A DNA stretch of 64,000 nt from an uncultured Pelagibacteraceae bacterium (GTDB taxonomy: Bacteria; Pseudomonadota; Alphaproteobacteria; Pelagibacterales; Pelagibacteraceae), in assembly GCA_902558705.1 (NCBI GenBank), contig CACEEW010000001.1, positions 105,892 through 169,891 of the forward strand, given 5' to 3'. How positions within the stretch are numbered: position 1 is the first letter of the stretch; each line of letters begins with the position of its first letter. Below are positions 16,378 to 26,049 of this stretch, piece by piece. A program made the translations under genes and the position numbers. The notes beneath the pieces were generated by a model, which was not told the DNA's origin, did not search any database, and saw nothing but the letters and a program-made list of their open reading frames with translations.

Positions 16378-17811
16378 ATGGAAAATAAAAAAAATTTTTA
16401 TATAGATGGTAAATGGGTAACAGCAATAAGCAAAAAAGAAATTAAAGTAATCAACCCTGCTACAGAAGAAGAATGTGCCGTAATATCATTAGGGAACAAA
16501 AAAGATATTGACCTAGCAGTAAACGCTGCAAAAAAGGCATATAGCTCATGGTCATTTTCACCGAAAGAAGAAAGAATAAGATTATTAGAAAAACTTTATG
16601 AGAATTATAAAAAAAGATGGGCAGATATTGCCAATGCAATTACTGTTGAAATGGGTGCACCAAAAGACTTTGCTACTAAACTTCAAGCTGGAACAGGTGC
16701 TGCCCATTTAAAGTCTTTTATTAGATATTTAAAAAATTTTGAATTTGAAAAACCATTAGGTGAACATGCTCCAAACCAAAGACTTATCTATGAACCAAAA
16801 GGAGTTTGTGCATTAATAACACCTTGGAATTGGCCAATGAACCAAGTTTGCTTAAAAGTTATGCCTGCAATTGCATCTGGATGCACAATGGTTTTAAAAC
16901 CATCAGAACTTGCGCCATTATCATCAATGATACTTGCTGAATTGATAGATGACACCAAATTTCCTGCAGGAGTGTTCAATTTAGTTAATGGAGATGGAGC
17001 CACAACAGGCGATGCACTAACAAGCCACCCGGATATAAATATGATTTCCTTTACAGGATCAACTAGAGCAGGAGCTTTAATTTCTCAGAATGCTGCTAAA
17101 GATTTTAAAAGAGTGAGTTTAGAATTAGGAGGCAAAGGTGCTAATATTATTTTCAAGGACGCTGATCCTGAGGCAATTGAAAGAGGTGCGTTAAGATGTT
17201 TTAGAAATTCAGGTCAATCATGTAATGCTCCTACAAGAATGCTAGTAGAGAAATCTATGTATAGTGATGCAATAGAAAGATTGAAAAAATATACAGAAAA
17301 TTTCGAGGTAGGTGACCCTAAAAAAGAAGGAGAGCATATAGGCCCAGTGATTTCTGAAACACAATATAATAAAATTCAAACTTTAATTAAAAAAGGAATT
17401 GATGAAGGTGCTAAATTAGTTGCAGGTGGACCAGGTAAACCACCAGGGCTAGACAAAGGTTATTTTGTTAAACCTACTGTATTTGCAGATGTAAATAATA
17501 ATATGGAAGTTGCAAGAACAGAAATTTTTGGACCAGTATTATCAGTAATTCCATTTGAAACTGAGGAAGAAGCAATTGAAATTGCCAATGACACACCTTA
17601 TGGGTTAACAAATTATATCCAAACTAAAGACTCAGAAAAAGTAAAAAGAGTTGCGAGAAAGCTGAGATCAGGAATGGTTGATGTAAATGGAGCTGGTATT
17701 GCTGTTGATGCTCCGTTTGGAGGGTTTAAACATTCAGGAATAGGTAGAGAAGCAGGTGAACATGGCCTTGAGGAATTTTTGGAAGTAAAATCTGTTGGTG
17801 GGTGGAGTTAA
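16378..17811 (+). CDS. Aldehyde dehydrogenase family protein
   Basis: A 477-residue complete aldehyde dehydrogenase. Motifs in order are TPWNWPMNQ, KPSELAPLSS, FTGSTRAG, LELGGKGANI with the general base Glu, GQSCNAP with the catalytic Cys, and EIFGPVLSVIPF. A GGAG-type ribosome site precedes the ATG. It probably forms a two-gene unit with the agmatinase-family gene, which points to an aminoaldehyde such as 4-aminobutanal or a guanidinoaldehyde, but this is inference. The stop overlaps the convergent ArgE-family stop by 4 nt (TTAA). Confidence 0.92.
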   Translation: MENKKNFYIDGKWVTAISKKEIKVINPATEEECAVISLGNKKDIDLAVNAAKKAYSSWSFSPKEERIRLLEKLYENYKKRWADIANAITVEMGAPKDFATKLQAGTGAAHLKSFIRYLKNFEFEKPLGEHAPNQRLIYEPKGVCALITPWNWPMNQVCLKVMPAIASGCTMVLKPSELAPLSSMILAELIDDTKFPAGVFNLVNGDGATTGDALTSHPDINMISFTGSTRAGALISQNAAKDFKRVSLELGGKGANIIFKDADPEAIERGALRCFRNSGQSCNAPTRMLVEKSMYSDAIERLKKYTENFEVGDPKKEGEHIGPVISETQYNKIQTLIKKGIDEGAKLVAGGPGKPPGLDKGYFVKPTVFADVNNNMEVARTEIFGPVLSVIPFETEEEAIEIANDTPYGLTNYIQTKDSEKVKRVARKLRSGMVDVNGAGIAVDAPFGGFKHSGIGREAGEHGLEEFLEVKSVGGWS

Positions 17812-18998
17812 TTTAGAAGAGATTGTTTTTTTAAACCATCTAAAAACTTTAAACACTTTTTTAATTCGTTTAGTTCAATAAATTCATCTACTTTGTGAGC
17901 TTGCTCAATTGAGCCTGGACCACATACAACTGTACTCATACCAATTTCTTGAAATAATCCTGCCTCTGTTCCAAAAGATACAACTTCTCTTGAATTATCA
18001 CCAGTGAGACTTGAAACTAACTCACAAGCCTCAGATTTTTCAACTCGATCAAATCCTGTCACTTCACCTATTATTTCCTTTCTTATATTTGATTTAGAAA
18101 AAACCTTTTTCATTTCTGGCAAAAGAATATCATTCGCGTATTCATCAATTTTTTTATTTAAAAAAACACCATCTTCTTTTACAACTGGTCTTGTTTCCCA
18201 ATTAATATGACACTTATCAGCTATAACATTATGAGCAATACCTCCAAATATTCCTCCTACTTGTAAAGTTGAAAAAGGTGGATCAAATATTGAGTCTTTT
18301 GGAGCTCTTTTTTTAAGTTCATTTCTTAATTCAATTAATTTTGATGCGTATCTTGTTGCAAATTCAACAGCACTAACACCTTTATGAGGAGCAGAGCTGT
18401 GTCCTGCTAAACCCTCAAAATAAGTTGTATATTCATAACAACCTTTGTGAGCATCTATGATTTTCATTTTAGTAGGTTCACCAATAATACAAATTCCATC
18501 TTGAATATTTCTTTTTTGGAGTTCTTTGATTAAAATAGGAGCTCCTAAACATGCTGTCTCTTCATCAAAGGTAAATGAAAAATGGATATCTCTATTTAAA
18601 TTTATTTTTGCATAAATTGGAGCAAAAGCTAAAGTACATGCTATAAAACCTTTCATGTCACAAGAACCTCTACCATAAAGTTTGTCATCCTTAATTGTTG
18701 CTTTAAAAGGATCAGTACTCCAACTTTTAGAGACAGGAACTGTATCTGTATGACCAGATAAAATTATTGGTTTAGCACCATTAGATTTTTTTGCTTTAAT
18801 AGTCGCGAAAAGATTTACTCTTTTTTTTTCATTATCAAATGTCTTAAAAGATGTTGCGCCAAGTTTTTTTAGTAAATTTTCACAATAATTAATTAATTCA
18901 CTATTATCTTCTCCTGAAATAGTCCTAAAACCTATTAGATCTGATAAAATTTTTACAGAATTATTATATAATTCTTCTAAATTAATATCTGTACTCAT
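17808..18998 (-). CDS. argE: Acetylornithine deacetylase (ArgE)-family M20 metallohydrolase
   Basis: A 396-residue M20 amidohydrolase. Zinc-ligand motifs are clear: GHTDTVPVS, LYGRGSCDMKGF, FDEETACLGAP with the catalytic Glu, and the C-terminal CGPGSIEQAHKVDEF. The dimerisation lid insert is present (about 180-295). The expected reaction is N-acetylornithine to ornithine plus acetate, or a related N-acyl amino acid. In the neighbourhood of ectoine genes it might act on N-acetyl-diaminobutyrate, but the usual DoeB/EutE is of another family, so I do not assign that. It is divergent from csaA with only 29 bp between the starts. Confidence 0.85.
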   Translation of the reverse strand: MSTDINLEELYNNSVKILSDLIGFRTISGEDNSELINYCENLLKKLGATSFKTFDNEKKRVNLFATIKAKKSNGAKPIILSGHTDTVPVSKSWSTDPFKATIKDDKLYGRGSCDMKGFIACTLAFAPIYAKINLNRDIHFSFTFDEETACLGAPILIKELQKRNIQDGICIIGEPTKMKIIDAHKGCYEYTTYFEGLAGHSSAPHKGVSAVEFATRYASKLIELRNELKKRAPKDSIFDPPFSTLQVGGIFGGIAHNVIADKCHINWETRPVVKEDGVFLNKKIDEYANDILLPEMKKVFSKSNIRKEIIGEVTGFDRVEKSEACELVSSLTGDNSREVVSFGTEAGLFQEIGMSTVVCGPGSIEQAHKVDEFIELNELKKCLKFLDGLKKQSLLN

Positions 18999-19027
18999 AA
19001 CTAATAATTAATATAAATACTGCATTT

Positions 19028-19369
19028 ATGAAAGAAGAAATAACATACGATATTTTTGATAAAGTTGATATTAGAATTGGAACAGTGGTTTCAGTTAAGA
19101 AAAATGAAAAAGCTAGAAAACCCTCATTAGTTGTTGAGGTAGATTTTGGAGAAGAAATTGGCATTAAGCGATCATCAGCTCAGATTACTCATTACTACAA
19201 TGAAGAAAATTTAAAAGGTAAACAAGTTATAGGTGTTTGCAATTTTGCTGAAAAAAATATTGCTGGAGTAGTTTCACAAGTTTTAATTTTAGGCTCAATC
19301 GATAAAAAAGGAAAAGTAATCTTAGTACATCCATCTCAAAAATCTGAAAATGGTCTTCCTATAGCCTAA
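19028..19369 (+). CDS. csaA: CsaA-type tRNA-binding-domain protein
   Basis: A 113-residue single OB-fold protein of the CsaA family, described as a chaperone-like or tRNA-binding protein linked to secretion. The core reads FDKVDIRIGTVVSVKKNEKARKP, then IKRSSAQITHYY and IGVCNF, ending HPSQKSENG. The usual family length is about 110, so it is complete. The 29-bp gap to the divergent argE is very short, so its promoter must overlap the argE coding sequence or be minimal. It lies 4 nt before the LysE-family gene and heads a run of plus-strand genes through aconitase. Confidence 0.85.
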   Translation: MKEEITYDIFDKVDIRIGTVVSVKKNEKARKPSLVVEVDFGEEIGIKRSSAQITHYYNEENLKGKQVIGVCNFAEKNIAGVVSQVLILGSIDKKGKVILVHPSQKSENGLPIA

Positions 19370-19373
19370 TTTC

Positions 19374-19964
19374 ATGCACCCTGAAATTTTATCAATGGCT
19401 TTGTTTTGGATAGTAGCAGCCTACACCCCAGGTCCGAACAACGTAATAGCTTCTTATTCAGGTTTTAATTTTGGTATAAAAAAAACATTACCACATATTT
19501 TTGGAGTTGCATTAGGATTTACTTTTCTGATTTTTCTATTAACAATTGGTTTAGTTAATGTATTCAAAATATTTCCTATTATTCAAGTTTCTTTAAAATA
19601 TTTAGGAAGTATATTTTTAGTATACTTAGCTTATAAAATTTATTTTTCAAAGATAGATAGTGAGAAAAAAAATGAAAACCCAGTAAAGTTCATTGAGACA
19701 TTTCTTTTTCAATTCTTAAATCCTAAAGGTGTATTAATTGGTATAATTATTGTATCAACTTATGTCGAACATGGAGAGAACTATTTGAAATATGCGACTC
19801 AAGTTATTCTTTTTGCATTCTTAGTTTCTTTAAGCAGTATTACTTTTTGGACATTTGTAGGTAAATATCTAAGGAAATTTGCGACAAATGAGAAATTTAT
19901 TAAATACTTTAATTGTGTTATGTCACTGCTTCTTATTTTAAGCATAATTACTTTTTATATATAA
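19374..19964 (+). CDS. LysE/RhtB-family amino acid exporter
   Basis: A 196-residue inner-membrane protein with about six hydrophobic helices. The N-terminal AYTPGPNNVIASYSG segment and FLNPKGVLIG are LysE/RhtB hallmarks. It would export an amino acid or derivative; the substrate is unknown. It is packed between csaA (4 nt) and aconitase (3 nt), with no visible promoter of its own. Confidence 0.87.
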   Translation: MHPEILSMALFWIVAAYTPGPNNVIASYSGFNFGIKKTLPHIFGVALGFTFLIFLLTIGLVNVFKIFPIIQVSLKYLGSIFLVYLAYKIYFSKIDSEKKNENPVKFIETFLFQFLNPKGVLIGIIIVSTYVEHGENYLKYATQVILFAFLVSLSSITFWTFVGKYLRKFATNEKFIKYFNCVMSLLLILSIITFYI

Positions 19965-19967
19965 TAC

Positions 19968-22637
19968 ATGAAACCAGGTACAAAAAATTCATACAATTCA
20001 TTAACAGACATAAAGATTAATAATAAAGACTTTAAAATTTTTTCTTTATCTAAAGCTGAAACTAATGGCCTAGATGGTATATCAAAGCTACCTAAATCCC
20101 TTAAGGTATTACTTGAAAATCTTTTAAGATATGAAGATGACTTGTCAGTTACTAAAAATCAAATTGAAGCAATAAAAAAATGGCTAAAAGAAAAAAAATC
20201 CAAAACTGAAATAGCATATAGACCAGCAAGAGTTTTACTTCAAGACTACACTGGAATACCTGCAGTAGCAGATCTTGCTGCTATGCGAGAAGCTGTTAAG
20301 AACAAAAATAAAGATCCAAATACAATTAACCCTCTTTCAGCTGTAGACCTTGTAATTGACCACTCGGTTCAAGTAGACCAATCTGCAAAAGCAGACTCTT
20401 TTGATAAAAATGTTGAAATTGAATTTAATAGAAATGGAGAACGATACTCTTTTCTTAAATGGGGACAACAGGCATTTAACAACTTTAGAATAGTTCCACC
20501 AGGAACGGGGATTTGTCATCAAGTTAATCTTGAATATCTCTCAAAAGTTGTTTGGTCTGCTGAGCACGAAGGTCAATATTATTTATTTCCTGATACACTT
20601 GTTGGTACAGATAGTCATACAACAATGGTTAATGGCTTGTCTGTTTTAGGATGGGGTGTTGGAGGTATAGAAGCAGAAGCAGGAATGTTAGGACAGCCAA
20701 TATCTATGTTAATTCCAGAAGTTATTGGTTTTGAAGTAAAAAATAAAATGCCTGAGGGCACTACAGCTACTGATTTGGTTTTAACAGTTGTTAAGATGTT
20801 AAGAGATAAGGGTGTTGTTGGAAAATTTGTAGAGTTTTATGGTGATGGTTTGAAGAATTTAACTCTAGCTGATCGCGCAACAATAGCAAATATGGCTCCA
20901 GAGTATGGTGCAACGTGTGGATTTTTCCCAATAGATGATGAGACTTTAAAATATTTAAAATTTTCTGGAAGAGATCAGTCCATAGTAAAAATAGTGGAGG
21001 AGTATGCAAAAGCTCAAGGATTATGGGTAAGTGATGATATTGAATTTACAGATACTTTAACTCTGGATATGTCTACAATAGTACCTACAATTTCTGGACC
21101 AAAAAGACCTCAAGACAAAGTTTTGTTAACTGATGCATCAAAAAGCTTTAAAAAAAGTTTTGAAGATACAACTAATAGAAAAGATTTCTCAGTGGCTAAA
21201 GTTCCTAATACTGATTTTGAAATAAAAGATGGATCTATTCTAATTGCAGCGATTACATCTTGCACAAATACTTCAAATCCAAACGTTCTTATAGGAGCAG
21301 GTTTGCTTGCAAAAAAAGCTGTAGAGCTTGGTCTTGATGTAAAACCTTGGGTAAAAACTTCGTTAGCTCCAGGGTCTCAAGTGGTTACAGATTATTTAGC
21401 CAAAGCTGGCTTAAACATTTATTTAGACAAATTAGGTTTTAATCTGGTTGGTTATGGCTGCACTACATGCATTGGAAATTCTGGTCCATTGGCAGATAAT
21501 ATAGTTGAAGCTATCCGAAAAGAAGATATTTACGGTGTTTCAGTTTTATCTGGAAATAGAAATTTTGAAGGAAGAATTTCTCCTCATATTAAAGCAAATT
21601 ATTTAGCATCTCCTGCTTTAGTAGTTGCTTATGCTTTAGCAGGACATATGGAATTTGATTTGTACAAAGACTCTTTTGGAAAAGATAAAAATGGAAATGA
21701 TGTTTTTATGAAAGATATTTGGCCGACTAACAAAGAAATAGAAGAAACTCTTAAATCATCTTTAAACGCTGAAATGTTTGTTAAAAGATATTCAAATGTT
21801 TCTGAGGGACCAAAACAGTGGCAAGAAATCAAAACAGAAAAAACAAGCATTTATAATTGGGAAGAAAACTCTACCTATGTAAAAAAACCTCCTTTTTTTG
21901 ACAACCTTCCAGATGAACCAGAGGGTTTTCAAGAAATTAAAGATGCTAGACCATTACTGATCTTAGGTGATATGGTTACAACAGATCATATTTCACCCGC
22001 TGGAAATATTCAGAAAGAAAGCCCTACTGGTGAATATTTTATGAAACATCAAATATTACCTAAAGATTATAATTCCTATGGTTCTAGAAGAGGTAATCAT
22101 GAAGTTATGATGAGAGGAACTTTTGCTAATATAAGAATTAGGAATGAAATGGCCCCAGGTACAGAGGGGGGTTTTACCAAGCTGTACCCTGAAGATAAAG
22201 TAATGCCAATTTATGATGCAGTTGTGGAATATAAAAAAAGAGGAACAGACCTAGTTGTTATTGGAGGCAAAGAGTATGGAACCGGTTCTTCTAGAGACTG
22301 GGCTGCTAAAGGAACAAAACTATTAGGAGTAAAAACTGTAATTGCTGAAAGCTTTGAAAGAATTCATAGATCAAATTTGATTGGTATGGGCATCTTACCA
22401 TTACAATTTATTGATAATATAGATAGAAAAAAACTTAATTTAATTGGATCTGAATTAATAAGTGTAATGGAAATTGAAAATGGAATTAACCCCTCTGATA
22501 AGATTAAGGTTGAAATAAAGTATGCCTCAGGAGAGATTAAAAAGATCCAAACATTATGTAGGATCGATACTAAAAATGAATTAGAGTATTATAAAAATGG
22601 AGGCATATTGCAATATGTCCTTAGAAATATGATTTAA
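19968..22637 (+). CDS. acnA: Aconitate hydratase A
   Basis: An 889-residue TCA-cycle enzyme interconverting citrate and isocitrate through a 4Fe-4S cluster. The cluster Cys lie in AITSCTNTSNPNVL and GYGCTTCIGNSGPL. The swivel domain follows, with GDMVTTDHISPAG and the substrate-binding GTGSSRDWAAKG. VGTDSHTTMVNGLSVLGWGVGG marks domain 1. The length matches AcnA rather than AcnB. It is the largest gene of the csaA-LysE-acnA-TPR-bamB run, with 2-3 nt spacings. Confidence 0.97.
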   Translation: MKPGTKNSYNSLTDIKINNKDFKIFSLSKAETNGLDGISKLPKSLKVLLENLLRYEDDLSVTKNQIEAIKKWLKEKKSKTEIAYRPARVLLQDYTGIPAVADLAAMREAVKNKNKDPNTINPLSAVDLVIDHSVQVDQSAKADSFDKNVEIEFNRNGERYSFLKWGQQAFNNFRIVPPGTGICHQVNLEYLSKVVWSAEHEGQYYLFPDTLVGTDSHTTMVNGLSVLGWGVGGIEAEAGMLGQPISMLIPEVIGFEVKNKMPEGTTATDLVLTVVKMLRDKGVVGKFVEFYGDGLKNLTLADRATIANMAPEYGATCGFFPIDDETLKYLKFSGRDQSIVKIVEEYAKAQGLWVSDDIEFTDTLTLDMSTIVPTISGPKRPQDKVLLTDASKSFKKSFEDTTNRKDFSVAKVPNTDFEIKDGSILIAAITSCTNTSNPNVLIGAGLLAKKAVELGLDVKPWVKTSLAPGSQVVTDYLAKAGLNIYLDKLGFNLVGYGCTTCIGNSGPLADNIVEAIRKEDIYGVSVLSGNRNFEGRISPHIKANYLASPALVVAYALAGHMEFDLYKDSFGKDKNGNDVFMKDIWPTNKEIEETLKSSLNAEMFVKRYSNVSEGPKQWQEIKTEKTSIYNWEENSTYVKKPPFFDNLPDEPEGFQEIKDARPLLILGDMVTTDHISPAGNIQKESPTGEYFMKHQILPKDYNSYGSRRGNHEVMMRGTFANIRIRNEMAPGTEGGFTKLYPEDKVMPIYDAVVEYKKRGTDLVVIGGKEYGTGSSRDWAAKGTKLLGVKTVIAESFERIHRSNLIGMGILPLQFIDNIDRKKLNLIGSELISVMEIENGINPSDKIKVEIKYASGEIKKIQTLCRIDTKNELEYYKNGGILQYVLRNMI

Positions 22638-22639
22638 AA

Positions 22640-23284
22640 ATGGATGAAGAAATCTCTATAATTGATAGAAATACAAGAAATCAAAAAATTAAAGATTTTT
22701 TTATAAATAATAAAAAGATATTAGCAACAATTACAATTTTTTTAATATTTTCAATTTTAAGTTTTTACATATATCAAATTTATGAAGACCAACATAAAGA
22801 GAACATTTCAAATAGATATAATAGTGCAATAATTGAACATAAGAATGGTGATGACTCTAAAATTATCTCTGAGATGAAAGAAATTATCGAGGATAAAAAC
22901 AGCACATATTCTCCTTTAGCGCTTTATTATTTGATCGACGAAAATTTGATAAAAGACAAAAATGAAATTAATTATTTATTTGATGTTCTTATAAATAAAA
23001 CTTCCTTAGATTATGAAATCAAAAATCTTATAATATATAAAAAGGCTCTTTTTAATGCTGACACGATTAATGAAAATGAATTATTGAATATATTGAACCC
23101 CATCATTAATTCAAAAAGTATTTGGAAGTCACATGGATTATATTTATTAGCAGAATATTTTTACTCAAAAAATGAAAAACAAAAGTCAAAAGAATTTTTT
23201 AATCAAATACTAAATACAAAAAATGCTAATACAGACATAATAAAAGAAACTCAAAAAAGATTAAACCGAGATCTTAGTGAATAA
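22640..23284 (+). CDS. Membrane-anchored tetratricopeptide-like protein upstream of bamB (YfgM-like)
   Basis: A 214-residue protein with a short cytoplasmic N-terminus, one membrane helix (about 29-48, ATITIFLIFSILSFYIYQI) and a helical periplasmic part. It matches the usual small membrane TPR protein placed upstream of bamB in proteobacteria (YfgM in gammaproteobacteria), which interacts with the Sec machinery and helps periplasmic folding. I rely on the position and architecture rather than on strong motifs. It overlaps the bamB start by 8 nt, which implies coupling. Confidence 0.65.
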   Translation: MDEEISIIDRNTRNQKIKDFFINNKKILATITIFLIFSILSFYIYQIYEDQHKENISNRYNSAIIEHKNGDDSKIISEMKEIIEDKNSTYSPLALYYLIDENLIKDKNEINYLFDVLINKTSLDYEIKNLIIYKKALFNADTINENELLNILNPIINSKSIWKSHGLYLLAEYFYSKNEKQKSKEFFNQILNTKNANTDIIKETQKRLNRDLSE

Positions 23285-24575
23285 ACTATTAATATTTATC
23301 TTAATTTCTTTTCTTCTAAACAATTGTTCATTAAACAAGAATTCAAAACTATGGAATGAGAAAGAAAAAATTGAAAATGAAAACAAGAATTTAAAAAAAA
23401 TTCTTGTTGAAAAAAAGAATGTAGTGAGTGAATTAAATGCTTCATTAAAATTAGACTTGTCTAAAAGTCAAAATAATAAAAAAACTAATAATAAACTCAA
23501 TAACTTTGGATCACTGGAATATGAAGGACATCTTAATAAAGTTGCAACCCATAAATTTTCAAAATTTGAAAATTTTGCGCAATCTAATTATGAACCATTA
23601 TTCTTAGATCAAGGTTTAATATTTTTTAATAAAAAAGGAGACATCATAAGAATTGATGAAAATAAAAAAATTTCTTGGAAAAAAAATTATTATTCTAAAA
23701 ATGAAAAAAAATTAAATCCAATTTTATCATTTTCTTTGATAAACAATAATTTAATAGTAGCTGATAATGTTTCAAAAATCTTTTCAATAAATAGTAATAC
23801 TGGAAATTTAATGTGGTCTAATAAAAGTGATTATCCTTTTAATTCAGAAATAAAAATTAATGATAACAAATTTTTTGTAATTGATTATAAAAATACATTG
23901 AGATGTTTTTATTTAAAAGATGGTTCTGAATGTTGGAATGTACAGACAGAAGACTCTTTTACCGTTTCAAAATCAAAATTTTCATTAATAATTAAAGATA
24001 ATCTTGTAATTTTTAACAATTCAATAGGGGACATTACAGCAGTTGATATATCTTCTGGATTAATACAATGGCAACTTCCTACTCAAAAAAGTAATATTGC
24101 TAATGAGACGTATAATTTTAACTACTCAAAATTAATAAGTGATGGTAATTCCATTTATTTTTCTAATAATAAAGATCAATTTTATTCGGTTGATTTGAAA
24201 ACTGGAACAACTAATTGGATTAATGAAATTAATTCTATTTTAACACCTATTATAGTTGACGATTTTATTTTTACTGTTTCGAAAAGTGGACATCTTTTCA
24301 CTCTTCAAAAAAAACAGGGTAATATAATTAAGATTAACAATCTTTATAAAAATTATGATCAAAAAAAAAGAAAGAATTTAAAACCTACAGGTTTTTCTAT
24401 TGGTAGTAATAAACTTTATTTAAGTAATTCAGATGGAAATTTAATAGCAATAAATTTGTATTCAGGAAATGTATTAAAAACTGAAAAAGTTGCTCGTGAC
24501 TTTATATCGAAACCTTACATTCAAGGTGGAAATTTATTTGTTGTTAAAAATGGATCTATAATTCAATATGATTAA
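23277..24575 (+). CDS. bamB: BamB-like outer-membrane assembly lipoprotein (PQQ-type beta-propeller)
   Basis: A 432-residue protein starting with GTG inside the previous gene. The N-terminus LLIFILISFLLNNCSLNKNS has a lipobox ending in NC, so it is a predicted lipoprotein. A Lys/Asn-rich linker leads to repeated beta-propeller blades with the Trp-containing motif of PQQ-like repeats: NTGNLMWSNKS, LKDGSECWNVQ, SSGLIQWQLP, KTGTTNWINE. It should be a subunit of the BAM complex that inserts outer-membrane beta-barrels. The der GTPase gene that often follows is absent here; a cupin gene starts 2 nt downstream. Confidence 0.83.
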   Translation: MNKLLIFILISFLLNNCSLNKNSKLWNEKEKIENENKNLKKILVEKKNVVSELNASLKLDLSKSQNNKKTNNKLNNFGSLEYEGHLNKVATHKFSKFENFAQSNYEPLFLDQGLIFFNKKGDIIRIDENKKISWKKNYYSKNEKKLNPILSFSLINNNLIVADNVSKIFSINSNTGNLMWSNKSDYPFNSEIKINDNKFFVIDYKNTLRCFYLKDGSECWNVQTEDSFTVSKSKFSLIIKDNLVIFNNSIGDITAVDISSGLIQWQLPTQKSNIANETYNFNYSKLISDGNSIYFSNNKDQFYSVDLKTGTTNWINEINSILTPIIVDDFIFTVSKSGHLFTLQKKQGNIIKINNLYKNYDQKKRKNLKPTGFSIGSNKLYLSNSDGNLIAINLYSGNVLKTEKVARDFISKPYIQGGNLFVVKNGSIIQYD

Positions 24576-24577
24576 AT

Positions 24578-25006
24578 ATGTTTTTAAGATTCTTAGAAAA
24601 AATTGGAAGAAAAAAAGTTGTTCTAGATAGAGGACCTTCCCATCCTAGATATGCTGATGCTAAACCATGGATGAATAGATACTATGTTCTTTTAAGACAT
24701 AGACCAAAATGGTTTCCCTTTAACATCTTGATCCATGAAATGTTGGCTGATGATCATGGAGATGGAGTTCATAATCATACATTTCCTTATATTACGATAA
24801 TATTAAGAGGAGGCTATTGGGAAACTTTGAGTACAGGAAAATTTTGGAGACCACCAGGATACATTGGTTTTAGATCAGCTAATAATTTACATAGAGTTGA
24901 TTTAAAACCTGGTACGAAGCCTTTAACTATATTTATTTCAGGTCCTTTTGGATTGAGACGTGGACCCAGATCAGAGTACGGAATAGATTTTAAAACAAAA
25001 AAATGA
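24578..25006 (+). CDS. Small cupin-fold protein, function unknown
   Basis: A 142-residue cupin-like protein. HNHTFPYITIILRGGYWE carries the two His of the first cupin motif, and NNLHRVDL the His of the second, so a metal-binding jellyroll of the cysteine-dioxygenase type is likely. WMNRYYVLLRHRPKWFPFNILIHEM and ISGPFGLRRGPRSEYG are conserved-looking flanks. There is no signal peptide. It overlaps the zapE start by 4 nt and follows bamB by 2 nt. Substrate and reaction are unknown; a dioxygenase or a sugar/small-acid isomerase are the simplest guesses. Confidence 0.7.
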   Translation: MFLRFLEKIGRKKVVLDRGPSHPRYADAKPWMNRYYVLLRHRPKWFPFNILIHEMLADDHGDGVHNHTFPYITIILRGGYWETLSTGKFWRPPGYIGFRSANNLHRVDLKPGTKPLTIFISGPFGLRRGPRSEYGIDFKTKK

Positions 25007-26049
25007 ATTTAAACAAACTATTTTTAAATCATTGTGAAGATAAGCAATATGAAATTAATCAAAATCAAATTAATATAATAGATAAACTTAAGGATTATTA
25101 TTCAAGTAATTTTAATCAAAATTTTCTAAAAAAATTTTTTAAAAAAGGGAAGAGTAAAATAGGATTCTACTTAGTTGGAGATGTGGGGGTTGGTAAAACA
25201 ATGATACTTAATTTTTTTTTTAATATACTAAAAGAAAAAAAATTAAGACTTCATTTTAATGAATTTATGATTAAATTTCATAATTATATTTTTGAAAACA
25301 AAGATAAGGAAAATGGAATAAAAAATTTTGTAAAAGATTTAAGTAAAAAAACCGAAATTATTTATTTTGATGAATTTCAAGTTACGAATATTGTTGATGC
25401 AATGATTTTAGGAAGATTGTTTGAAAAGATATTTGAGGAAAATATTAAAGTTATTTTTTCGTCAAATATACTTATTAAAGATCTTTATAAAGATGGATTG
25501 CAAAGAGATCAATTTATTCCATTCATAAAAATTTTAGAAAATTATTGTTTTCAGAAAGAATTGTTAATTGATGAGGATTATCGCTCAAGTAAAAATGTTA
25601 ATTTAGAAAGATTTTTATCTCCAATTGATAAATCAACAAATTTTATATTAAATAAATATTTTAGAAAAGTTACCAAGAATAAAGAAAAGACACTAAAAAT
25701 TTTAGAAATAAAAGGACGCCAAATAAGATTAGAAAATTTTTATGACGGAGTTATAAAATTTACCTTTGATGAATTATTTAATAAAAATCTGGGATCTGAG
25801 GATTATATAGCAATCGCTGATATTAGTGATTTTATCTTTATTATAAATTTACCTAAATTTGATCAAAATAATTCCAATCAACAACAAAGATTTATTACTT
25901 TTATTGATATTATTTATGAAAAAAAAATTCCACTAATGATTACCTCTGAGGAAAATTTAGATTTTTTAGGATCATCTAATAATTTGTATGAACCATTTAA
26001 AAGAACAACCAGTCGATTATATGAATTAACATCTGTGGAAAAAAATTAA
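25003..26049 (+). CDS. zapE: ZapE/AFG1-type cell division ATPase
   Basis: A 348-residue AAA-type ATPase. Walker A is LVGDVGVGKTMIL, Walker B is EIIYFDEFQVT, and IFSSNILIKDLYKDGLQRDQF carries sensor and Arg-finger type residues typical of the ZapE/AFG1 family. ZapE acts at the septum, affecting FtsZ stability, and the mitochondrial relative helps membrane-protein quality control. It overlaps the upstream cupin gene by 4 nt and the downstream YjbQ gene by 1 nt. The sequence is complete at normal length. Confidence 0.88.
   Translation: MNLNKLFLNHCEDKQYEINQNQINIIDKLKDYYSSNFNQNFLKKFFKKGKSKIGFYLVGDVGVGKTMILNFFFNILKEKKLRLHFNEFMIKFHNYIFENKDKENGIKNFVKDLSKKTEIIYFDEFQVTNIVDAMILGRLFEKIFEENIKVIFSSNILIKDLYKDGLQRDQFIPFIKILENYCFQKELLIDEDYRSSKNVNLERFLSPIDKSTNFILNKYFRKVTKNKEKTLKILEIKGRQIRLENFYDGVIKFTFDELFNKNLGSEDYIAIADISDFIFIINLPKFDQNNSNQQQRFITFIDIIYEKKIPLMITSEENLDFLGSSNNLYEPFKRTTSRLYELTSVEKN

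Noticed and set aside
17808-18998. Assignment of the M20 deacetylase as the DoeB/EutE step of ectoine breakdown
   Set aside because: DoeB/EutE belongs to the succinylglutamate-desuccinylase-type family, whereas this is a standard ArgE-type M20 enzyme on the opposite strand, away from the eut genes.
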